Origin: Clostridia bacterium
Lineage (GTDB): Bacteria; Bacillota; Clostridia; Christensenellales; Borkfalkiaceae
Length of the DNA: 48,333 nt
Direction: 5' to 3'
Assembly (NCBI GenBank): GCA_017504065.1
Contig: JAFVRU010000176.1
Coordinates: 1 to 48,333, forward strand
Position numbers and translations under genes: made by a program. The notes beneath the pieces were generated by a model that did no database searches, was not told the origin of the DNA, and worked only from the letters and a program-made list of their open reading frames with translations. Positions 17,035-25,247 of this stretch are shown here, in pieces. Position 1 is the stretch's first letter; each line of letters begins with the position of its first letter.

Positions 17035-17063
17035 AGTATACCACAAACGGACGGATTTTGCAA
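17035..17063 (-). promoter_or_regulatory. Promoter of nth, with a very short leader
   Basis: TTGCAA (17063-17058), 17-bp spacer, TATACT (17040-17035). Only 9 nt separate the -10 box from the nth ATG, so the transcript should begin about 2-4 nt before the start codon. Confidence 0.7.
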
Positions 17064-17112
17064 CTCTCTTGAACGCTCGCCCCGCATTTCACCCCCTTTT
17101 TTCGTTTTTTTC

Positions 17113-17370
17113 TTACCGATACGGCGTTACCGACATTTTCCCGCCGATGAACTCCGTTTTATAAAATCCCTTAAACGAAGAATACTCCGCCGTTTTCAAA
17201 ATCGCCCGCGCCCGCAAAAACGACCGCGAATCAAAGCGTACGCACAACCCGCAACCGATCCGAACTTCTTTCGGAGTCGGCACGGTCGTCGCCGTTACGC
17301 CGTAGCGTTTTAACCGTTCCGCATAATCCAAGCTATGCGAACGGGAGCGGAACACCGCTAAAATCATCAT
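17113..17370 (-). CDS. DUF3343 protein (putative Se/S carrier-like)
   Basis: 85 residues. It shows the family pattern: an initial beta strand MILAVFRSRSHSLDYAERLK, then TTVPTPKEVRIGCGLCVRF with the conserved Cys in the GCGL segment. DUF3343 proteins are small and proposed to carry sulfur or selenium; they often sit beside class V aminotransferases, as here, where such a gene is divergent 64 nt away. GGAGG lies 10 nt before the ATG at 17370. The biochemical role is not established. Confidence 0.8.
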   Translation of the reverse strand: MMILAVFRSRSHSLDYAERLKRYGVTATTVPTPKEVRIGCGLCVRFDSRSFLRARAILKTAEYSSFKGFYKTEFIGGKMSVTPYR

Positions 17371-17434
17371 ATCATAAGTGCCTCCTTTACGGAATACTAT
17401 ATTTTATGAAATCTTCCGAAAAAGGGGTACTTGT

Positions 17435-18562
17435 ATGATCTATTTCGATAACGCCGCAACGGGCGGCAGAAAACCCGATCGAGTCTTGACCGCAGTTTCT
17501 TCCGCGATAAAAGTTTGCGCCAATCCCGGTCGGAGCGGGCACAAGCTCTCGCTCGCTTGCGCGACCTTGGTACAAAATTGCCGATACGCTTTAACCGATT
17601 TTTTCAACGGCTACGGATTCGACCGCGTCGTATTTACCAAAAACTGTACGGAAGCGCTGAATATCGCCCTGTTCGGCGTACTCAAACAAGGCGATCACGT
17701 AATTACAACCTGCATGGAACACAATTCCGTGCTCCGACCTTTGGAATATTGGAAGCAGGCGGGCAAAATCAACTACGACGTATGCGCGATAGATACGCTT
17801 ACGCACAACCTTTCTCCCGAATCCATACGCGCGTTGTTGCGCCCGAACACACGGCTTGTCGCGGTTACGACCGCGTCCAACGTCAACGGCGCGATCCCCC
17901 CGCTAAAAGCGATCCGCAAAGCGTTGCCCGACGACGTCTTACTCTTATGCGACGCGGCGCAGGGCGGCGGACATATCCCTATCGATATGCGAGAAACGGG
18001 GATCGATTTGCTCGCCGTAGCGGGGCATAAAGGCATGTTCGGCATACAGGGCAGCGGCGCTCTGCTCTTTTCCGATCGAGTCGATCCGTCGCCTTTATTC
18101 TACGGCGGAACGGGCTCGATGAGTCTTTCGTTGGAGATGCCCGATTTCTACCCCGACCGTTTGGAAGCGGGCACGGTGGCGTATCCCGCGATCCTATCCC
18201 TGCTCGAAGGCACGCGGTATTTAAAAACGCGCTTGACGGACATTGGCGCGCGGGTAACCGAACTCACCGCGTACTGCGTAAAAAGGCTCTCCGCTTTGGA
18301 AAACTATCTCCTATATTCCGTTCCCAATCCCTGCGGAATCGTTGCATTCCGACACAAGAGCTTGCAATCGGAATACGTCGCTTCCGTGCTCTCGTCCGAT
18401 TACGACATTGCAACGCGCGGGGGCTTGCATTGCGCGCCTTTGATGCACGAAGCGTTGGGAACGCTGGACGACGGCTTGGTGCGCGCTTCCTTTTCCCATT
18501 TCAACTCCCCCACGGAGATCGACCGACTCATCGACGCGTTAGCGGCGATCGACAAGCGTTAG
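17435..18562 (+). CDS. Cysteine desulfurase family aminotransferase class V (EF2568-type)
   Basis: 375 residues, PLP-dependent. The sequence starts MIYFDNAATGGRKP and has FTKNCTEALN, EHNSVLRPL, the cofactor lysine Lys199 in AGHKGMFG, and a candidate catalytic Cys333 in RGGLHCAPL. Together these fit the cysteine desulfurase-like subfamily that accompanies DUF3343 and selenium genes in many Clostridia, although no selD or yedF is in this window. It would release sulfur (or selenium) from cysteine. The ATG at 17435 has AAGGGG 8 nt upstream. It is one of three plus-strand genes in the window, divergent from the DUF3343 gene. A 20-bp tandem duplication covers its stop codon. Confidence 0.88.
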   Translation: MIYFDNAATGGRKPDRVLTAVSSAIKVCANPGRSGHKLSLACATLVQNCRYALTDFFNGYGFDRVVFTKNCTEALNIALFGVLKQGDHVITTCMEHNSVLRPLEYWKQAGKINYDVCAIDTLTHNLSPESIRALLRPNTRLVAVTTASNVNGAIPPLKAIRKALPDDVLLLCDAAQGGGHIPIDMRETGIDLLAVAGHKGMFGIQGSGALLFSDRVDPSPLFYGGTGSMSLSLEMPDFYPDRLEAGTVAYPAILSLLEGTRYLKTRLTDIGARVTELTAYCVKRLSALENYLLYSVPNPCGIVAFRHKSLQSEYVASVLSSDYDIATRGGLHCAPLMHEALGTLDDGLVRASFSHFNSPTEIDRLIDALAAIDKR

Positions 18563-18582
18563 CGGCGATCGACAGGCGTTAG
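18536..18582. repeat. 20-bp tandem duplication over the end of the desulfurase gene
   Basis: Two copies of a 20-bp unit GCGTTAGCGGCGATCGACAR (18536-18555, 18556-18575) plus a partial third GCGTTAG. The first copy encodes ALAAIDK, and the stop TAG (18560-18562) is inside the second. Confidence 0.9.
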
Positions 18583-18854
18583 TCGATGGCTTTGAGTTTC
18601 TCTACGACGACGCGGAGTTTTCGACGCTGCGCCCCGTCCAACATCGGCGCAAAGCTTTGGTAAAACCGTTCGATTTCTTCATTGGAAAGCGTGCCTGCGC
18701 GTTTGCTTTTTTCCGCTTCCGCCAAGATTTGGCGCAACATTTCCGCGTTGCTTTTCCCGTTATACGCAGCGGCGATCTTTTTCGTTAAATCTTCCGCCGC
18801 GCCCTGTTCCTGCGTTCCCGTCGGCTTGCTTCTCGTTTCCCTAAAACTTTTCAT
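18579..18854 (-). CDS. Small soluble protein of unknown function
   Basis: 91 residues, with a charged, Gly/Thr/Gln-rich N-terminus (1-28) followed by helices (LTKKIAAAYNG..., AEMLRQILAEAEKSKR..., EEIERFYQSFAPML, RRKLRVVVEKLKAI). No membrane segment and no recognised family. AAAGGGG lies about 7 nt before the ATG at 18854. It converges on the desulfurase gene and diverges from another small gene at 18942. Confidence 0.6.
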   Translation of the reverse strand: MKSFRETRSKPTGTQEQGAAEDLTKKIAAAYNGKSNAEMLRQILAEAEKSKRAGTLSNEEIERFYQSFAPMLDGAQRRKLRVVVEKLKAID

Positions 18855-18941
18855 AGCTCCACCCCTTTCGGTTTTTAGTACATAGTATTCCCTTGCGCGA
18901 GTTTTCGACACTTTCTTATCCCCCGCGGCATACAATAGAGT

Positions 18942-19232
18942 ATGGAAATTTTTGTACTCGTTTTGTTATACTACCTTTCGCAAAACCCCAATTTCGCCGA
19001 GAGCGTGAAACCGCTGATGAGCAAGTTGAAGGATTCCGAGCAAATGCTGGGCTTTTTGAACGATCTATCCAAATTCTCGCAAACGTTCGGAGCGAGTCCG
19101 AACCCTGCGCCAAAAGGGGAAGCAGCGCAACCGAAATCGGACGAAGATAAAAAAACGCCGCAATCCCCGACTTCGGGAATTGCAGACGAATTCATCGAAA
19201 ATATTTTGGAAAATTACTTGAAAAAGCGTTGA
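18942..19232 (+). CDS. Small protein of unknown function with hydrophobic N-terminus
   Basis: 96 residues. It starts MEIFVLVLLYYLSQNPNF, a short hydrophobic segment, then a helical part (to about 50), a low-complexity Pro/Lys/Ser/Gln linker (51-78) and a C-terminal helix (DEFIENILENYLKKR). No family is recognised and no strong ribosome site is visible, which lowers confidence. A CATACAATA box stands immediately before the start; it resembles the -10 of late sporulation sigma factors. It is divergent from the 91-residue gene, and the two may be related in function. Confidence 0.5.
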   Translation: MEIFVLVLLYYLSQNPNFAESVKPLMSKLKDSEQMLGFLNDLSKFSQTFGASPNPAPKGEAAQPKSDEDKKTPQSPTSGIADEFIENILENYLKKR

Positions 19233-19234
19233 GC

Positions 19235-19933
19235 TTACGCGATGGAAAATCCGCCGTTGACGGGCAAATCGATCCCCGTTACGTATTCGTTTTCCACCAA
19301 GAACCAAACGGCTTCCGCAACGTCGCCGCCGCTACCCAACCGCCCGACGGGGATTTCTTCCCGAAGCGCGGAAAGCTCGTCCGTGGAAAACCGCGCGTTC
19401 ATCGGCGTATCGATCACGCCCGGGGAAACGCTGTTAACGCGTATTCCCGAATACCCCAATTCCTTGGCGAGCGCTTTCGTGAACCCGATCAACGCGGCTT
19501 TGGTCGAAGAATAGACGCTTTCACAACTCCCGCCGACTTCACCCCAAACGGACGCGATATTCACGATCGCGCCGTTTTGGCGCGCGATCATGCCTTTTGC
19601 GGCTTCTCGGCTACATAAAAACGCGCCGCCGACGTTGACCGCGAACAAGCGTTGCCATTCCGCGTACGTTACGTCTTGTAGCTGCTTAATTTGGGACAAG
19701 CCCGCGTTGTTGACGAGCACGTCCACTTTCCCGATTTTTGCAAAGAGCGCAACGACTTCGTCTTCCTTGGAAACGTCCGTTTTATACACTTCGATTCCCG
19801 CAAGACGAGTCTTTTCCGCGTTCTCATCGTCCTTGGAATAGGTTACGCAAACGCGGTATCCCGCGCCCAAAAATTTGTCCGCGATGCTGCGACCGATCCC
19901 GCGCACACCGCCCGTAATCAATACCGTTTTCAT
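19235..19933 (-). CDS. SDR family oxidoreductase (FabG-like)
   Basis: 232 residues. It has the Rossmann motif TGGVRGIG (7-14), NNAG, a catalytic Ser in NIASVWG, YSSTK as the YxxxK pair, and the PG-I-DTPMN segment after the active site. It resembles 3-oxoacyl-ACP reductases, but no other fatty-acid gene is near. It is the last gene of the mcsA-clpC-aro series, starting 13 nt after aroK. It ends 2 nt from the convergent small gene. The substrate is unknown. Confidence 0.88.
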   Translation of the reverse strand: MKTVLITGGVRGIGRSIADKFLGAGYRVCVTYSKDDENAEKTRLAGIEVYKTDVSKEDEVVALFAKIGKVDVLVNNAGLSQIKQLQDVTYAEWQRLFAVNVGGAFLCSREAAKGMIARQNGAIVNIASVWGEVGGSCESVYSSTKAALIGFTKALAKELGYSGIRVNSVSPGVIDTPMNARFSTDELSALREEIPVGRLGSGGDVAEAVWFLVENEYVTGIDLPVNGGFSIA

Positions 19934-19945
19934 ACCGCTCCGTCC

Positions 19946-20455
19946 TTACGCGTTTTCTGTCAACGCGACGATCTCTTTCGCGATCGTTTCAGGCGTTTTG
20001 CCGTCCACGTCCACGATATAATCGGCTACGTGCTCGTACACGGGCGTACGCTCACGGAGCAATCGTTCTAAACGCTGCCGAATATTCTCCGTCGAAGTTT
20101 GCAACAACGGGCGTTCCCCGTCCACTTTCAAACGCTTGGAGAGCGTGTCGAGCGTCGCGCGCAAAAATACGATCTTGCCGTTTTCCTGCAAAAGCGCGTT
20201 GTTTTCCGTTTTTAATACCAAACCGCCGCCCGTGGAAACGACGAGCCCGTCCTGTTTGACAAGCTCCTTGACGATCTCCGTTTCGAGTTTGCGGAAATGC
20301 GCTTCCCCGTAATATTCGAAAATATCGGAGATTTTTCCGTGTTTGTCCACGATCAAGCCGTCCGTGTCGTACCATCTGCGACCCGTAATTTCGGCGATCT
20401 TAATCCCGATGGTCGTTTTTCCCGCGCCCATCATACCGCATAAAATCAAATTCAT
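19946..20455 (-). CDS. aroK: Shikimate kinase
   Basis: 169 residues. Walker A is GMMGAGKT (residues 7-14), the shikimate-binding segment YDTDGLI follows, then GEAHFRKLETEIV, STGGGLV and a lid region GERPLLQ. It phosphorylates shikimate at O3. The ATG at 20455 gives the usual family start; an alternative TTG at 20482 would overlap aroQ by 11 nt and add 9 residues. No strong ribosome site precedes either, so translation probably depends on coupling to aroQ. Confidence 0.93.
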   Translation of the reverse strand: MNLILCGMMGAGKTTIGIKIAEITGRRWYDTDGLIVDKHGKISDIFEYYGEAHFRKLETEIVKELVKQDGLVVSTGGGLVLKTENNALLQENGKIVFLRATLDTLSKRLKVDGERPLLQTSTENIRQRLERLLRERTPVYEHVADYIVDVDGKTPETIAKEIVALTENA

Positions 20456-20471
20456 GTCCGTATCCGTCCGA

Positions 20472-20912
20472 TTATTTTCCAAGCGCGGCTTTTAACCCCG
20501 CAATCGCGGCGATATAGCTCCCTTCGCCGAACCCGCAAACAACGCCCTTGCAGACTTCGGAAAGCACGCTCGTTTTACGGAATTCTTCCCGCGCGTGTAC
20601 GTTGGAAATATGCGTTTCCACCACGGGAATATCGATCGCGGCGATCGCGTCCCGCAACGCGTAGCTATAATGCGTGAACGCCCCCGCGTTGAACACGATC
20701 CCGTCGCAAGTTTTTTGCAAATACGCTTCGTGTAATTTGTCCACGAGTTCGCCTTCGATATTGCTTTGATAGAATTCGACCTGATCGCCGTTCTGTTCGC
20801 AATACGCCGCAATGCGCGCGTTGATTTCATCGAGCGTCGCGTTGCCGTAAACGCCCTTCTCCCGCTTGCCCGTCAAATTGAGATTGACTCCGTTCATCAC
20901 CAAAAATTTCAT
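20472..20912 (-). CDS. aroQ: Type II 3-dehydroquinate dehydratase
   Basis: 146 residues, the normal size. It dehydrates 3-dehydroquinate to 3-dehydroshikimate. Motifs are NGVNLNLTGKREKGVYG (the catalytic Tyr is in YG), FNAGAFTHYSYALRDAI and VETHISNVHAREEFR. The family usually has NGPNLN, so Val replaces Pro. It overlaps the aroE stop as ATGA. Confidence 0.96.
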   Translation of the reverse strand: MKFLVMNGVNLNLTGKREKGVYGNATLDEINARIAAYCEQNGDQVEFYQSNIEGELVDKLHEAYLQKTCDGIVFNAGAFTHYSYALRDAIAAIDIPVVETHISNVHAREEFRKTSVLSEVCKGVVCGFGEGSYIAAIAGLKAALGK

Positions 20913-21742
20913 GACCGTTCTCCTTTCGGTTGTTCTCTATCTTCCTGTAAATACCGCGCGTAAAGCGCTCTCGCCTGTGCTTCGTCCGCTGGGATTCCCA
21001 AATATAAGCAATCCGCGTAATAAGCTTGATAAAACAGCATCGCCGCGCCGTTGACCGTCTTTAACCCCGCCGTTTTTGCGAGCCGTAAAAACTCCGATTC
21101 CGCAGGTTTATAAATGAGATCGACCGCCACCGTTGCGCCCGCAAACGCGCCCACCGTAACGGGGGAAACGCCCACGCTGTCGTGCATGCCCACACCCGTA
21201 CAGTTGACGAGTAAATCATACCCGCCGCTTTCGGGATTCTCCGCCGCGCGCACGCCGAGCTCCGAGCAAAGCTCCCGCAGTTTGTCCTGCCGTCTTTGGT
21301 AAACGTATACTTCCGCGCCCGCCTTTTTCAACGCCGCCGCCGAGCTCCTGCCCGCCCCGCCGCCGCCGAGTACGAGTACGCGTTTCCCGCTTACTTCCAC
21401 CCCCGCGGCTTGCAGCATGAGTAAAAATCCGACCCCGTCCGTATTATAACCCGTTCGGGTTGCCGAAACGACGGTATTCACCGCGCCGAACCCGAATGCG
21501 TCGCCAGAAATATCGTCCAAATACGACATCACGTCCCGTTTGTAGGGAATGGTAACGTTAAAGCCGTCGAAATCCCCGAGCAAGCGTCGGATCACGTCGT
21601 CAAACGCCGCTACGTCAACGGAAATCTTTTCATACGCGCACTCTACGCCAAATTCCCGTAAAATAAACTTGTGAATGCGTTCGCTATCCGATTTGGAAAC
21701 GTCTTTCCCAACCAAGCCCAAACGCAATTTTTGCGGTTTCAT
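20909..21742 (-). CDS. aroE: Shikimate dehydrogenase
   Basis: 277 residues. The substrate domain has LGLVGKDVSKSDSERIHKF (more usually GxPIxHSxSPxxHN, so this form is diverged) and GFNVTIPYKRDV with the catalytic Lys. The NADP Rossmann motif is VLVLGGGGAGRSSAAAL, followed by NCTGVGMH. It reduces 3-dehydroshikimate to shikimate. The ATG at 21742 is chosen for the GGCAGG site and the family start; the longer reading overlaps aroA. The unusual DVSKSDSE in place of HSLSP is the only odd point. Confidence 0.92.
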   Translation of the reverse strand: MKPQKLRLGLVGKDVSKSDSERIHKFILREFGVECAYEKISVDVAAFDDVIRRLLGDFDGFNVTIPYKRDVMSYLDDISGDAFGFGAVNTVVSATRTGYNTDGVGFLLMLQAAGVEVSGKRVLVLGGGGAGRSSAAALKKAGAEVYVYQRRQDKLRELCSELGVRAAENPESGGYDLLVNCTGVGMHDSVGVSPVTVGAFAGATVAVDLIYKPAESEFLRLAKTAGLKTVNGAAMLFYQAYYADCLYLGIPADEAQARALYARYLQEDREQPKGERS

Positions 21743-21759
21743 CAAATACCTGCCCCCTT

Positions 21760-23016
21760 TCAACGTAATTTTACGTCCAATTTCTCAAAGAAATCGGGGA
21801 AGGAAATTTCACAGCATTCGGGCGTGTCGATCTCCCCGCCGTTTTCGGAAGCGATGAGCCCCACCGCGCCCGTCATGGCGATCCGATGATCGAGATAACT
21901 GCGTACCGCGCCGCCTGCAAGCGTTTTCTTACCGCGGATCACAAATCCGTCGGGCAAGGCTTCGCAATCCCCGCCGAGATTTCGAATCAACTCCGTCGTC
22001 GTCTGAATACGGTCGCTTTCCTTGACCCGCAATTCCTGCGCGCCGACGATACGGCTTTCCCCGTCCGCAAAGGCGCACAACAGCGCGACCAACGGCAATT
22101 CGTCGATCATGGACGGCGCGTCTTCCGCCGTCAGCGTGATCGCCCGCATATCCGATTTTTCCACGAGTATATCCGCCGTCGCTTCCCCACCCGAAATACG
22201 GGTGTTGCATAACGAGTATTTCACTCCCAAACGCTCGAACGCTTTCAAAATCCCCGTCCGAGTGGGGTTGATCCCCACGTTTTTACACAAAGTTTTTCCT
22301 TTCAACGCGCCGAGCGCCATAAAATACGCCGCCGAAGAAATATCCGACGGAACGCATACGTCTAACGAATGCAACGCGCTTCTGCGGATCGTCGCCGTAT
22401 TCCCGTCGATTTGCAAATCCGCGCCCATCGCTTTTAGCATACGCTCGGTATGATCTCGGGATTTGACAGGCTCGGTTACCGCGACTTCGCCGTCCGCGGA
22501 AAGTCCCGCCAAAAGCAACGCGCTCTTTACCTGCGCCGAAGCGATTTTTAAAGAAATTTCCGCGCCGTGTAACGCAGCGGGCGCAACGAATAACGGCGCG
22601 TGTCCGTCCGTCGTTTTTACGTCCGCGCCGAGCGCCGACAACGGCTCGGCAATCCGTCCCATAGGCCGAGCGGAAAGCGACGCGTCGCCGTATAATTTCG
22701 CGTCGATCTTTTTCCCCGCGACAAACCCTGTCAAAAGTCGCATCGTCGTGCCGGAGTTCCCGCAGTCGAGCTCCATACCCCGCCGAAACGCCGTCGCGCC
22801 TTTCACGCGCAGCGTATTCCCGTCCACGTCAATCTTCGCGCCGAGCGCGCGCATACAACGGCAGGTGGAAACGCAATCTTCGCCCATTAAGGCGTTCGTG
22901 ATCACCGCTTCCCCGTCCACGCCGCTATTCAGCATGATCGCGCGATGGGTAATAGATTTGTCGCCCGGCAATTCAAATTCGCCGTCAAACCGTTCTCTTG
23001 CCGAAATGCGTACCAT
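21760..23016 (-). CDS. aroA: EPSP synthase (3-phosphoshikimate 1-carboxyvinyltransferase), class II type
   Basis: 418 residues. It joins PEP to shikimate-3-phosphate. It carries LPGDKSITHRA (about 16-26) and GNSGTTMRLLTG. The four short motifs used to define glyphosate-insensitive class II enzymes are all present: GDKS, SAQVK, RDHTE and NPTR. Actual herbicide tolerance is inference. It begins within the aroB stop (TAATG overlap) and precedes aroE by 17 nt. Confidence 0.96.
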   Translation of the reverse strand: MVRISARERFDGEFELPGDKSITHRAIMLNSGVDGEAVITNALMGEDCVSTCRCMRALGAKIDVDGNTLRVKGATAFRRGMELDCGNSGTTMRLLTGFVAGKKIDAKLYGDASLSARPMGRIAEPLSALGADVKTTDGHAPLFVAPAALHGAEISLKIASAQVKSALLLAGLSADGEVAVTEPVKSRDHTERMLKAMGADLQIDGNTATIRRSALHSLDVCVPSDISSAAYFMALGALKGKTLCKNVGINPTRTGILKAFERLGVKYSLCNTRISGGEATADILVEKSDMRAITLTAEDAPSMIDELPLVALLCAFADGESRIVGAQELRVKESDRIQTTTELIRNLGGDCEALPDGFVIRGKKTLAGGAVRSYLDHRIAMTGAVGLIASENGGEIDTPECCEISFPDFFEKLDVKLR

Positions 23017-24080
23017 TATTTACCGTCCTTTACCGCTTTCAACAAAGCGGTTTTATACTCGTCGAAAGGCAACGCAAACTGCGCCCATTCGCCTTCCGTT
23101 TTCGCTACCGCCATACGGATTTTTCCGTCTTCTGCGTTCTTTTTATCCGACCGAGCCTTCTTCGCGTGCTTTCCAATCTCCGAAAAATCGGGCTCGGTTT
23201 GCGGAGTTAACGCAAGCGCGCGCTGCACGAGCCGTATCAATCGCTCCCCGTAGGCGCATTCGCAAACGCCCGCCGCGATCGCCATACGCGTTTCAAAAAG
23301 CATGCCGTACAACACGCTTTCGCCGTGAGAAAGCCCGCTCGTGAGCTCGATCGCATGCCCCGTCGTATGTCCGACGTTCAGCGATTTTCGCTCCCCCGAT
23401 TCCCTTTCGTCCGCTTCTACCACGCGCGCTTTGTGCCGCACGCAAGCTTCTACAAGCGTCGTCAAAAATTCCAAATCCGAAAGCGCGTCTACACGTTCTT
23501 CCAAAAGCCGCAAAATCTCCGCGTTAAGCGCGGCATACTTCACGATCTCCCCAACGCCGCATTTGATCTCCCGCTTTGGAAGCGTAGCCAAAAACGTGGG
23601 GTCTATGAGTACTTCACAAGGCTGATAGAACGCCCCGACGACGTTTTTTACTCCGCCGAGATCCACCGCCGTTTTCCCGCCGACGCTACTATCCACTTGC
23701 GCGAGCAAAGTCGTAGGGATTTGCACGCAGGATATCCCACGCATATACAAAGCCGCCGCCAAGCCGCCGATATCCCCGACTACGCCGCCGCCAACCGCAA
23801 ACAGTCTTGACGTTCGTCTCAACCCTGCCTGCGTCATTTTTTCTAAAATTTCATAAAGGGAGTGGAAATTCTTATGCGTTTCCCCCGCAGGCAACACGAA
23901 AAGTTCCGTATTCGGAAAATACGTTTTGAACCAATCCGCATACAGCGCGTACACGTTGGAATCCGTCAGAACGAAATTTTTCTGTCCTGCCGTCAAGCTC
24001 GGCAAACGCGCCGCAATCGCGTCGTTTCCAATATAGATTGTTCCCGCCATCGACGGCGTTTGTAACGTAATCTTCCGCAC
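23016..24080 (-). CDS. aroB: 3-dehydroquinate synthase
   Basis: 354 residues. It cyclises DAHP to 3-dehydroquinate with NAD and a divalent metal. Motifs are LPAGETHKN, GGGVVGDIGGLAAALYMRG, QVDSSVGGKTAVD and VGHTTGHAIE (the family usually has GHTFGHA). The start is GTG at 24080 with AAGGAG 6 nt upstream. It lies 10 nt after aroC. Confidence 0.96.
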   Translation of the reverse strand: MRKITLQTPSMAGTIYIGNDAIAARLPSLTAGQKNFVLTDSNVYALYADWFKTYFPNTELFVLPAGETHKNFHSLYEILEKMTQAGLRRTSRLFAVGGGVVGDIGGLAAALYMRGISCVQIPTTLLAQVDSSVGGKTAVDLGGVKNVVGAFYQPCEVLIDPTFLATLPKREIKCGVGEIVKYAALNAEILRLLEERVDALSDLEFLTTLVEACVRHKARVVEADERESGERKSLNVGHTTGHAIELTSGLSHGESVLYGMLFETRMAIAAGVCECAYGERLIRLVQRALALTPQTEPDFSEIGKHAKKARSDKKNAEDGKIRMAVAKTEGEWAQFALPFDEYKTALLKAVKDGK

Positions 24081-24090
24081 CGTTTACTCC

Positions 24091-25230
24091 TTATACCAAG
24101 CTTTGATAGCGAGATACGACTTCCTGCATAGTATCTCCGCCCAAGCGTTTTGCCACTACGTTTGCCAGCGTTTCCGCAACCACGCTCTCCGCGATGATCT
24201 CCATCGCAAAAATCGCGCAAACGTCGCTCCGTTCCGAAGCCGCTACGTCCTGTTCCCGAGTCAAAAAATCCACCGTTTTCAAACCTTTCATTAGCGTAGG
24301 AATGGGCTTCATCGCCACCCGCAAAACGAGTTCTTCCCCGTTCGACATACCGCCTTCGATTCCGCCCGCGCGGTTGGTTTGGCGGTAAAATCTTTTCTCC
24401 GAATCATAAGAAATCTCGTCGTGTACGTCTTTCCCGCTCCTTTCCGCAACGGCAAATCCGTCGCCGATCTCCACGCCTTTTACCGCCTGAATGCTCATTA
24501 AATTCCCCGCAAGCTGCGCGTCCAGCTTCTCCGCATACGTCATCATGCTCCCGAACCCGCTTTTCAAGCCTTTCACGCGGATCTCTACGACTCCACCCGC
24601 CGTATCGCCCGCTTTTTTCAGCTCCGAAATTTTTTCTTCCGCGCGTTGTTCCGCAACGGGATCGAGCATACCCACCCCCGTCGTTTTCGCGCGCGCGAGT
24701 TCGTTAAACGCATACCTGCCCGTGTCTTTTATACCGCAGACTTCTTTTACGTACCCGCCGATCTCTACGCCGAGCGCCGACAAATACTGCCGATAGATCT
24801 CGCCTGCCGCAACGCGAATCGCCGTTTCCCGAGCAGAAGCGCGTTCCAAAATATTCCGCGCGTCGGTTTGACCGAATTTCAACATTCCCGTCAAATCGGC
24901 GTGCCCAGGGCGTACGCGCGTTACGCTTTTTGCCCGCATCATGTTTTCGTCGCAAGCTTCCGCCGACATACAGGTTTTCCAATTCTCAAAATCCTTGTTA
25001 TAAATGCAAAGCGTAACGGGACTGCCGAGCGTTTCACCGTTGCGAATCCCCGTCAAAATCTCGACCCGATCCCGTTCGATCTTTTGACGTCCGCCGCGCC
25101 CAAACCCGCTCTGCCGCAATGCGAGCGCCGCGTTGATTTGTTCCACGTCGATTTTTAAATGCGCGGGCAAGCCTTCGATAATCGCCACCAACGCTTTGCC
25201 GTGCGATTCCCCCGCCGTCGTCAATTTCAT
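24091..25230 (-). CDS. aroC: Chorismate synthase
   Basis: 379 residues. It makes chorismate from EPSP using reduced FMN. Signature segments are TAGESHGKAL, RPGHADLTGMLKFG, RASARETA and QTNRAGGIEGGMSNGE. It directly follows clpC (17 nt) and is the first of six consecutive shikimate-pathway genes. GGAG stands 6 nt before the ATG. Its FMN need is met by ribF elsewhere in the window. Confidence 0.97.
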   Translation of the reverse strand: MKLTTAGESHGKALVAIIEGLPAHLKIDVEQINAALALRQSGFGRGGRQKIERDRVEILTGIRNGETLGSPVTLCIYNKDFENWKTCMSAEACDENMMRAKSVTRVRPGHADLTGMLKFGQTDARNILERASARETAIRVAAGEIYRQYLSALGVEIGGYVKEVCGIKDTGRYAFNELARAKTTGVGMLDPVAEQRAEEKISELKKAGDTAGGVVEIRVKGLKSGFGSMMTYAEKLDAQLAGNLMSIQAVKGVEIGDGFAVAERSGKDVHDEISYDSEKRFYRQTNRAGGIEGGMSNGEELVLRVAMKPIPTLMKGLKTVDFLTREQDVAASERSDVCAIFAMEIIAESVVAETLANVVAKRLGGDTMQEVVSRYQSLV

Positions 25231-25247
25231 ACGCTTCTCCTTTTTCC

